The notes beneath the pieces are model-generated. The model made no database searches. It was not told the origin of the DNA and saw only the letters and a program-made list of their open reading frames with translations. Below, one piece after another: positions 1 through 5,172 of a stretch of DNA of 6,403 nt. This stretch comes from Oscillospiraceae bacterium (GTDB lineage: Bacteria > Bacillota > Clostridia > Oscillospirales > Oscillospiraceae), in the NCBI GenBank assembly GCA_031272845.1, contig JAISTA010000081.1, positions 1-6,403 of the forward strand, given 5' to 3'. Within the stretch, counting starts at the first letter, position 1, and each line of letters starts with the position of its first letter. A program made the translations under genes and the position numbers.

Positions 1-69
1 CGCCGGCTTGTTTTGGCTCCAACGGAATTCAGCCCGGCGGCGTTAACGGCAAACTTAACAAAAATATCC
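1..69. other. Upstream flank, no assignable gene
   Basis: This stretch precedes the first promoter. All three forward frames are open at the left edge. One closes at TAA 44-46, another at TAA 93-95, and the third runs on into the first gene out of frame. An upstream gene could therefore end here, but the fragments are too short to recognise. On the minus strand a frame is open from the left edge to about position 87, without a convincing start codon. The 8-bp palindrome CGTTAACG lies at 41-48 and has no clear role. Confidence 0.4.
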
Positions 70-98
70 TTGACATCCCCCGAAAACTATGGTAATAT
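70..98 (+). promoter_or_regulatory. Sigma70/SigA-type promoter of the flhG-like gene
   Basis: A perfect -35 box TTGACA (70-75) is followed by a 17-bp spacer and a -10 box TAATAT (93-98), which matches TATAAT at 4 of 6 positions. TG at 90-91 with one base before the -10 box makes an extended -10 element. The expected transcription start, about 7 nt past the -10 box, falls at or next to the A of the ATG at 105. The mRNA would therefore have almost no 5' leader. The boxes and spacing are visible in the sequence; promoter activity is inferred. Confidence 0.72.
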
Positions 99-104
99 TA
101 TCTC

Positions 105-989
105 ATGGCGCAGAATTACTCAAGCGAAATCGATTACGAGGACGAAAAACGTATTCGCAACCGAATTGAAGAGCTTAGGCGCGGGCGTAAAATCATCACC
201 TTTGTTTCAGGCAAGGGCGGCGTTGGCAAATCAAACCTCGCCGTAAACACAGCAATCGCCCTGTCTCAGCTCGGCGTACGCACACTTGTTGCGGACGCGG
301 ATTTCGGTCTTGCGGATGTAGACCTCCTGATCGGCTTAAAGTCAAGATTTTCATTACGGCATTATCTGTCGGGTGAGAAAAAAATGTTCGAGCTCGCGCA
401 GCTCGGCTTTGACGGTGTGCGCTTTATTTCGGGCGGCAACGGCAACAGCCGCATGCTCCGCATAACGGTTGACGAAACGGAGCGGATAATGAACGGGCTC
501 CGCCGCATTCAACTCCCGATCGACATTATCATTATAGACGGGCAGGCAGGCGCGACCGATAACCTCATGAAGGTACTTCAGCTATCTGACGAGGCCGTTG
601 TTGTAACCGTCCCTGAGCCGCCCGCCGTGACAGACAGCTATTCCCTGATACGAAACGCGCAGAACAGAAAAGTAATGCCGCCGTTTCAGGTTATAATAAA
701 CCGGGTGACGGATACGGCGGACGCCGCGTCCGTCGCAAACGCGTTCCTGCGCCTTGTCGGAAAAGACGTGGACGAGGCTTCCCTCTCATATATACCGGAG
801 GATTCGGCAGTTCGCCGCGCCGTAAGGCGGAGCGAGCCGTGCCTGATTGCCGAGCCGGATTCCGACTTTTCGCGTGCCGTAAGGCAGGCCGCAAGACGGC
901 TTATCGGCATCCCAGAAAATCCGGAGCCGGAGGACGTTGTAGACGGCGTTCGGACGAAAATACGCAAGTTTTTCGGGAATAAGCTGTAA
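105..989 (+). CDS. FlhG/MinD-family P-loop ATPase (MinD/ParA superfamily)
   Basis: This 294-aa protein is probably a membrane-cycling ATPase of the FlhG (YlxH) type, a family that sets flagellar number or position, usually with the GTPase FlhF. The deviant Walker A motif SGKGGVGKS is at residues 35-43 and the switch I-like DADFGLADVD at 64-73. The Walker B strand IIIIDGQAGA (141-150) has DGQAG where FlhG proteins usually have DTGAG. The last 16 residues, VDGVRTKIRKFFGNKL, form a basic amphipathic helix like the MinD/FlhG membrane-targeting sequence. Residues 12-18 (EDEKRIR) weakly resemble the DQAxxLR element through which FlhG stimulates FlhF. ATG 105 is the only ATG/GTG/TTG between the in-frame TAA at 93-95 and Walker A, and it has no Shine-Dalgarno. 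No flagellar gene is in view, so a flagellar role is likely but unproven. MinD or another ParA-type positioning protein is the alternative. Confidence 0.88.
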   Translation: MAQNYSSEIDYEDEKRIRNRIEELRRGRKIITFVSGKGGVGKSNLAVNTAIALSQLGVRTLVADADFGLADVDLLIGLKSRFSLRHYLSGEKKMFELAQLGFDGVRFISGGNGNSRMLRITVDETERIMNGLRRIQLPIDIIIIDGQAGATDNLMKVLQLSDEAVVVTVPEPPAVTDSYSLIRNAQNRKVMPPFQVIINRVTDTADAASVANAFLRLVGKDVDEASLSYIPEDSAVRRAVRRSEPCLIAEPDSDFSRAVRQAARRLIGIPENPEPEDVVDGVRTKIRKFFGNKL

Positions 990-1071
990 AACTTGATTTT
1001 CTCCGGCACAAAGGGCGCACCTGCCACGAGTTTACGGCTGTTATCCAAAGCTTAATCCACTCCCAAACTGC

Positions 1072-1086
1072 GCGGCAGCCTGCCGC
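1072..1086. repeat. Short GC-rich inverted repeat
   Basis: GCGGCAG and CTGCCGC are exact reverse complements separated by one C. As RNA it would form a 5-bp stem with a 5-nt loop. As DNA it is an odd-length palindrome that could be bound by a dimeric protein. No T-run follows. Function unknown. Confidence 0.5.
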
Positions 1087-1095
1087 CCGAAAAAC

Positions 1096-1120
1096 GCGCC
1101 GTCATAGATATGCGCGGCGC
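1096..1120. repeat. Hairpin upstream of the small membrane protein gene
   Basis: GCGCCG (1096-1101) pairs with CGGCGC (1115-1120). CAT/ATG pairing inside the loop can extend it. On the + strand it is followed by seven A and then the ribosome binding site. On the minus strand the stem is followed by GTTTTT, so it could terminate an antisense transcript, or it could be a leader structure close to the GGAG site. The pairing is visible; the role is inferred. Confidence 0.45.
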
Positions 1121-1128
1121 AAAAAAAC

Positions 1129-1132
1129 GGAG
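1129..1132 (+). promoter_or_regulatory. Ribosome binding site for the GTG-started small gene
   Basis: GGAG lies 8 nt before GTG 1141. This supports the GTG as the start and shows that the organism uses Shine-Dalgarno sequences, in contrast to the first gene. Confidence 0.7.
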
Positions 1133-1140
1133 CTTTTATT

Positions 1141-1692
1141 GTGAATCAATACCTTTATTTAGTCCTGGCGTTTATTCTTGTTTGCTGCGGCGCGGTTTTT
1201 GCGCGTCTGCTGTTTTCGCAGTCCTTTTTGCGGCGCAAAAATCAGCTTGACGAGCAGGAGCGCCGGCTTCTTGAGCTGTTTAACCAGATTGAGCTGTCCG
1301 CCGGTGAGGTGCGCAAGGAAACGGCCGACCAGCTGTCGACGCTGAAGCGTCTGTCAGACCTTCTTGAGACTGTCAAGGAGGGTCAGCCGCTCCAGCCAAC
1401 GTACAGACGTGAGCCTGAACCCAAAAGGCAGTCCTATGTTGAAGAAGAGCTGGACAATTTCCCGACGTTTGACGGCGATTTTCCCTTTGACGAGGCAGCG
1501 CCCGCGTCCAATTATCCGGAGGAGAACGACTCGCAGGAGCATCGCTCCGCATCCCCCGCCCCGCGCCGCATAGTCTCCGAGGATTTTGATTTCGAATCGG
1601 AAGAAAAACCGGAATCAAAGCGCGCGCCGCGCCGCCGCTCATCTTATAATGACGCTCCGTGGGGTGAAGACGATATTGACGACAGCTTCTGA
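1141..1692 (+). CDS. Small single-pass membrane protein with coiled coil and disordered tail (unknown function)
   Basis: I do not recognise this 183-aa protein as a named family. Residues about 4-25 form one hydrophobic membrane helix, followed by basic RRK (31-33), so the rest probably faces the cytoplasm. Residues about 34-80 are rich in Leu/Glu/Arg with heptad-like spacing (a coiled coil). Residues 81-183 are low-complexity, with acidic patches, PEPKR/RRR basic clusters and many Pro/Ser, and look disordered. The protein ends in an acidic EDDIDDSF tail. The layout (N-terminal anchor, coiled coil, next to an flhG-like gene) recalls SwrB of Bacillus subtilis, encoded at the end of the fla/che operon, but I see no sequence proof. 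The GTG start is supported by GGAG 8 nt upstream. The transporter start overlaps its 3' end, suggesting cotranscription. Confidence 0.75.
   Translation: MNQYLYLVLAFILVCCGAVFARLLFSQSFLRRKNQLDEQERRLLELFNQIELSAGEVRKETADQLSTLKRLSDLLETVKEGQPLQPTYRREPEPKRQSYVEEELDNFPTFDGDFPFDEAAPASNYPEENDSQEHRSASPAPRRIVSEDFDFESEEKPESKRAPRRRSSYNDAPWGEDDIDDSF
1661..1667 (+). promoter_or_regulatory. Probable ribosome binding site for the MFS transporter
   Basis: GGGGTGA contains GGTGA, complementary to the 16S anti-Shine-Dalgarno, and ends 8 nt before TTG 1676. The alternatives ATG 1649 and TTG 1586 lack a well-spaced site, and GTG 1664 lies inside this motif. This decides the chosen start. Confidence 0.5.
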
Positions 1693-2983
1693 TAAAACAA
1701 TACAAAAACCGCTCGGAAAGCTTTCCGGGCGGCATATTTTGCTGACTGTATTCACATGTATCGTCGTAATCGGCGAAGGATACAGTCTTGTTATTTATTC
1801 CTCCGTAAAGGATGCGCTCGGTGAGCGTTTCGCCGCCGATTCGTTTATTCTCGGGCTGTTCGGCTCTGTTCCGCTTATCGGAATGATGCTCGGCGCGCTG
1901 ACGCTCGGCTTTTTGTCGCGCAAATACGGAAGCCGCCGCCAAATCGCGGCGATGACGGCTCTTTTTGCCGCGGCGACCGCCGTTTCCGGACTTGCAAGGG
2001 ATCCGTATCTGTTTGCCGCGCTGAGGTTTATCGCCGGGTTCGGCGCGGGCGGCGCACAGCCGCTTGCTGTCGGTCTTCTGTCCGAATACGCGCCTGAAAA
2101 GCACAAAAACACGCTTATCGCCCTTTCTATGGCGGGAATGCAGATAGGCGGCGTTCTCGCTCCGCTGTCCGGCATTGTGTTTCGCGGCAGTCCGGAGGCC
2201 TGTATGGGCGCGGCGGCCGTGTTTTTGATCGCGGTTCCGTTTTTGTGGACGCTTTTGCCGGAATCCTCGGGGTATCTGCTGCGCGCGGGCAAGACGTCTC
2301 TCGCTGAAAAATACGCCGCAATGTATGAGGCCGCGCGCACCGCTCCCGCAACATCACTGCCTGAGCGCAGCGGCTCCGCCGGAATAAAGAAAAGCTCCGG
2401 CTTTTTGCTGACTACTGTCGCGTTTTCAGCCGCTTTTTTCATGGGACTTTTGCTGATTTACGGACTGAACACTTGGCTGCCTGATCTTATGCGCGCAAGC
2501 GGGTATGAGCTCGGCTCGCCGCTTTTGTCGCTGCTGCTTCTGAACCTCGCAGCGCTGTTCGGCACATTTTTACTCGGCAAGCTTGCTGACAAAACAAAGC
2601 CCACGCGGCTTATCGCGCTGCTGTATTTTCTCGCGGGAGCAGGTCTGCTGCTGCTTTCGATAAAGTCCGGCGCTGTCGTCACAAACATCCTTATCGCAAT
2701 CTGCGGAATCTGCGTGTACTCGCCGCAAAACCTCGGCGCGGCGTATCTCGCCTCACGGTATGACCCGTCGCTTCGCGCAACGGCGCTCGGCATCGCAAAC
2801 GGAGTCGGCCGCGCGGGAGGCATAATCGGACCGTCCCTCGGAGGACTGCTGCTCTCTCGCGGCGTCGGACTTACCGCCGCGTTCGCCGTTTTTGCGGCGG
2901 CCGGGATAATCGCCTGCGTTTTATACATAGCCCTCGGCACAAGCTCAACAGTTTACAAGGCAAGCTCGCGGCAGCAGGTATAG
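1676..2983 (+). CDS. MFS transporter, aromatic acid:H+ symporter (AAHS)-like
   Basis: This 435-aa (from TTG 1676) 12-helix major facilitator probably takes up a small organic acid by proton symport. AAHS-like features are SVPLIGMMLGAL (64-75), RFIAGFGAGG (117-126, motif B), SEYAP (136-140), a LLPES segment after helix 6, a long central loop, and GRAGGIIGPSLGG near the C-terminus. Two hallmarks are altered. The helix-1 DGxD motif of PcaK-type carriers reads EGYS (34-37), and motif A (GFLSRKYGSRR, 78-88) has Arg where Asp is usual, although the helix 8-9 copy keeps KLADK. The substrate is therefore unclear. The start is uncertain: TTG 1676 has the best ribosome binding site and overlaps the previous gene by 17 nt, while ATG 1649 would add 9 residues. 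The stop TAG lies within the left arm of the adjacent inverted-repeat element. Confidence 0.85.
   Translation: MTTASDKTIQKPLGKLSGRHILLTVFTCIVVIGEGYSLVIYSSVKDALGERFAADSFILGLFGSVPLIGMMLGALTLGFLSRKYGSRRQIAAMTALFAAATAVSGLARDPYLFAALRFIAGFGAGGAQPLAVGLLSEYAPEKHKNTLIALSMAGMQIGGVLAPLSGIVFRGSPEACMGAAAVFLIAVPFLWTLLPESSGYLLRAGKTSLAEKYAAMYEAARTAPATSLPERSGSAGIKKSSGFLLTTVAFSAAFFMGLLLIYGLNTWLPDLMRASGYELGSPLLSLLLLNLAALFGTFLLGKLADKTKPTRLIALLYFLAGAGLLLLSIKSGAVVTNILIAICGICVYSPQNLGAAYLASRYDPSLRATALGIANGVGRAGGIIGPSLGGLLLSRGVGLTAAFAVFAAAGIIACVLYIALGTSSTVYKASSRQQV
1709..1732 (+). promoter_or_regulatory. Terminator-like palindrome inside the transporter start
   Basis: A 24-nt sequence pairs end to end about the centre 1720/1721 (core GGAAAGCTTTCC). 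It has eleven Watson-Crick pairs and one T-G wobble (1713/1728). Five A precede it after a short A-rich run, and CATATTTT follows. That is the outline of an intrinsic terminator, but a hairpin needs a few unpaired bases at the apex and the T-run is short and interrupted. It starts 16 nt after the stop of the small gene and encodes PLGKLSGR at residues 12-19 of the transporter. It could partly terminate or attenuate the upstream transcript. Confidence 0.45.
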
Positions 2984-3137
2984 TCAATCAACTTGAAAAG
3001 CGGTTCGCCTTTGCGGTCTATTTTCCGCATTGCTGTGTCGTCGTCCTTGCCGGGTTACGACACGCCTGCGTCCTCCTCCTGGCAATCCGAAAAATATCCT
3101 CGCAAATCCAAACCGTTTTTCAAGTTGATTGACTATA
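2979..3137. mobile_element. MITE-like long inverted-repeat element flanked by TATA
   Basis: The outer arms 2979-3015 and 3101-3137 are reverse complements at 33 of 37 positions, with the outermost 21 identical (TATAGTCAATCAAC...). The pairing resumes, shifted by one base, between 3019-3033 and 3082-3096 (13 of 15). The apex holds another 7-bp hairpin, GTGTCGT (3035-3041) with ACGACAC (3057-3063). The whole 159 bp thus folds into one long imperfect hairpin and encodes no transposase. Both ends carry TATA (2979-2982 and 3134-3137), which could be a target duplication or part of the repeats; Tc1/mariner-IS630 relatives duplicate TA. The left arm contains the transporter stop codon. As RNA the structure could end or stabilise the transporter mRNA. 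Element identity is inferred; the repeat is directly visible. Confidence 0.75.
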
Positions 3138-3186
3138 ACCGCCGGCGCTTTTTCGCCGCAAATCCACTTTTTTCAAACAAAACATT
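3138..3186 (+). other. Leader of the oxidoreductase gene
   Basis: These 49 nt lie between the hairpin element and ATG 3187. They contain a small CGGCG/CGCCG hairpin (3143-3158) and, after nine bases, six T (3168-3173). There is no Shine-Dalgarno before the ATG (TTCAAACAAAACATT). TATAAC (3134-3139) at the element edge resembles a -10 box but has no matching -35 at 16-18 bp. I cannot place a convincing promoter. Confidence 0.4.
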
Positions 3187-5172
3187 ATGCCAAAACCCTT
3201 TACGCCAAAATTTCCTCTTCTGACCTCGCCGTTTATGGTCGGCTCCCTCGCCCTGCGCTCACGTATGTGCTCCGCGCCGACGGGGTTTCCTTACATCACG
3301 TCCGACGGGTGCCTAACGCGCGATATGACCTCCTTTTACGAGCTTAAGGCCAAAGGCGGCGCCGCCGTCGTCACCGTCTCCGAGGCGATGACGCACAAAA
3401 CCGGCAGGTCGCACAGCCGCGTTATCGACCTGACAAATCCGTTCGTCATCCAGTCGCTGACCGATACCGCGCGGGCAATCGTCCGCCACGGCGCGGCGGC
3501 CTCGATTGAGCTTAACCACTCCGGCAGTCTGTCTGAGTTTGACGTGTCGGCGGAAGCCCGCACGGAGGGTAAAAAGCCGACAATAAACGATATGCCGCTG
3601 CCGCTGATTGAGGAAATTATCGAGTCCTTCGGCACCGGCGCCGCGCTCTGCAAGACGGCGGGCTTTAATATGGTAATGCTGCACGGCGGCCACGGCTGGC
3701 TTATCGAGCAGTTTCTCTCGCCCGCCGCAAACCGCAGAACAGACGCGTACGGCGGAGATTTAGCGGGACGCGCCCGCTTTGCTCTCGACGTAATTTCGGC
3801 TGTGCGCGCGCACTGCGGCCGCGATTTTCCGATCGAATTCCGCATGAGCGGCACGGAAAGCCTGCCAGGCGGCTACGGCATTGCCGAGGCTGTCGAGTTT
3901 GCCAAGCTGCTTGACGGAAAGGTTGACCTTATCCATGTTTCAAACGGCTACGGCGAGGAGGACTTTGCCCTCACGCACCCACCTATGTTCGCGCCGCCTG
4001 GCGTGAATGTGCATTTGGCCGAGGCTGTCAAGAAAAATGTCGGCACGCCTGTCGCAGCTGTCGGCGCGCTGGGTAGTCCCGCGCTGTCTGAAGAAATTCT
4101 CCGCAGCGGCAAGGCGGATCTCATTTATATGGCGCGCGCGCTTATTGCAGACCCGTTTCTGCCGAAAAAGGTCGAGCAGAACCGCGAGAATGAAATTACG
4201 CCTTGTCTGCGGTGCTTTTTGTGCCACGCCGAGCGTATGGTCACGCAGACGCGCATTTGCTCCGTCAACCCGATAATCGGGCGTGAATTCGAGGCGAAAT
4301 TTGAGCCCCGCCTGCCGTCTGTCAATAGAATCATTTCGAACGCGGGCGACGAGGTTTTCACCTCCGAGAGCATTGTCGCAAGCACGCTTACCTCGCGCTC
4401 CCGCCGCGTTCTCGTCGTCGGCGGAGGTCCCGGAGGTATGACGGCGGCGCTTTGGGCGGCCCGTCGCGGGCACTCTGTCACGCTTTGCGAAAAGGACACG
4501 CGTCTCGGCGGCAAGCTGAACTGCGAGGCGGGCATTCCGTTTAAGGAGGCTTCTCTGCGCTTTCGCGACACAATTGAATATAAGCTTCGGCGGCTCGGCG
4601 TTGGAATACGTCTCGGCGTTGAGGTCACACCCGACCTTGTTTACCGCATGCAGCCGGACGCGCTTATTATAGCGGTCGGTGCGGAGCCCGTTATGCCGGA
4701 CATTCCGGGACTGGCGCTTGGCGAAAACGTGTTTTTTGCAGAAAGCATGCCGAAGCACGCAAAAAATGTTGGTAAATCCGTCGCTGTAATCGGCGGCGGG
4801 CTTGTCGGCTCCGAAACGGCGACGCACCTCATTCATACAGGGCATGACGTTACGATAATCGAGGCGGCGGGCGAGCTTGCGCTAGGCGCGAATCCGCGTC
4901 ATAGGCCGATCCTGCTGAAGGAGCTCTCCCCGGCGGCGGTTTATCTGAACACAAAGGCGCTTAGCCTTGACGGACGCGAGCTGTCTCTTTCAAACGGCAA
5001 AACCGTAATCGCCGATACGGTGATAATCTCGGCGGGCTACAGGCCGCTGCTTGAAACCGCGAAGGCGCTTCGCGGGGTTATCCCGGAAACCTCCTTTGTC
5101 GGAGACTGCCAAAGGCCGGGACGAATCCGCGACGCGGTGTTTCGCGGCTACCACGCCGCGATGGATCTGTAA
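3187..5172 (+). CDS. NADH:flavin oxidoreductase / 2,4-dienoyl-CoA reductase-type (Old Yellow Enzyme fused to FAD/NAD domain)
   Basis: This 661-aa cytoplasmic flavoenzyme probably reduces an activated C=C bond with NAD(P)H. Electrons would pass from NAD(P)H to FAD, a 4Fe-4S cluster and FMN. Residues 10-330 form the Old Yellow Enzyme TIM barrel, with APTG (30-33), HGGHGW (166-171), and LSP/N/R/D/YGG between 177 and 190. Cys340, 343, 346 and 358 bind the cluster (Cx2Cx2Cx11C, the trimethylamine dehydrogenase spacing; E. coli FadH has Cx2Cx3Cx11C). The FAD Rossmann motif is VVGGGPGG (410-417) with E435, the NAD motif VIGGGLVG (534-541) with E559, and the FAD-contacting GD is at 639-640. Length fits the BaiCD/FadH family. 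Trp171 replaces the usual Tyr proton donor. The linker 366-407 looks long. ATG 3187 fits the family N-terminus but lacks a Shine-Dalgarno. Its stop overlaps the apbE start (TAATG). The substrate is unknown. Confidence 0.9.
   Translation: MPKPFTPKFPLLTSPFMVGSLALRSRMCSAPTGFPYITSDGCLTRDMTSFYELKAKGGAAVVTVSEAMTHKTGRSHSRVIDLTNPFVIQSLTDTARAIVRHGAAASIELNHSGSLSEFDVSAEARTEGKKPTINDMPLPLIEEIIESFGTGAALCKTAGFNMVMLHGGHGWLIEQFLSPAANRRTDAYGGDLAGRARFALDVISAVRAHCGRDFPIEFRMSGTESLPGGYGIAEAVEFAKLLDGKVDLIHVSNGYGEEDFALTHPPMFAPPGVNVHLAEAVKKNVGTPVAAVGALGSPALSEEILRSGKADLIYMARALIADPFLPKKVEQNRENEITPCLRCFLCHAERMVTQTRICSVNPIIGREFEAKFEPRLPSVNRIISNAGDEVFTSESIVASTLTSRSRRVLVVGGGPGGMTAALWAARRGHSVTLCEKDTRLGGKLNCEAGIPFKEASLRFRDTIEYKLRRLGVGIRLGVEVTPDLVYRMQPDALIIAVGAEPVMPDIPGLALGENVFFAESMPKHAKNVGKSVAVIGGGLVGSETATHLIHTGHDVTIIEAAGELALGANPRHRPILLKELSPAAVYLNTKALSLDGRELSLSNGKTVIADTVIISAGYRPLLETAKALRGVIPETSFVGDCQRPGRIRDAVFRGYHAAMDL

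Larger units (their letters stand above)
990..1128. other. Noncoding gap with two inverted repeats
   Basis: No credible gene lies between the flhG-like gene and the next one. Two inverted repeats sit in its second half (1072-1086 and 1096-1120). Neither is followed by a T-run on the + strand, so neither is an obvious terminator for the flhG-like transcript. I see only weak promoter-like hexamers, such as TTTACG at 1031-1036 with TAATCC at 1053-1058. It is unclear whether the downstream gene has its own promoter. Confidence 0.5.

Noticed and set aside
13..246. Forward open frame overlapping the start of the flhG-like gene
   Set aside because: It is out of frame with the ATPase, spans the promoter, and has no recognisable protein features.
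1373..2104. Minus-strand open frame of about 243 codons across the small gene and transporter start
   Set aside because: The translation is rich in Arg/Gln/Pro with no domain, and it opposes two better-supported + strand genes.
1795..2940. Minus-strand open frames opposite the MFS transporter
   Set aside because: These are shadow frames of a well-supported membrane protein gene, with Ala/Pro/Ser-rich translations and no motifs.
3129..3157. TTGACT at the right end of the element as a -35 box for the oxidoreductase gene
   Set aside because: At 16-18 bp spacing the sequence is GC-rich (around TTTCGCC) with no -10-like hexamer.
3143..3173. Small hairpin CGGCG/CGCCG with a T-run, possible terminator after the transporter
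   Set aside because: The stem is only 5 bp and the six T start nine bases after it, so it does not fit an intrinsic terminator well.
2993..3223. Short forward open frame running through the hairpin element
   Set aside because: It reads across the inverted repeats and into the oxidoreductase start in another frame, with no domain or ribosome binding site.
3940..4845. Long minus-strand open frame (about 301 codons) opposite the oxidoreductase gene
   Set aside because: It lies wholly inside a clearly coding + strand gene with all family motifs. Long antisense frames are common in GC-rich genes, and its translation shows no recognisable domain.
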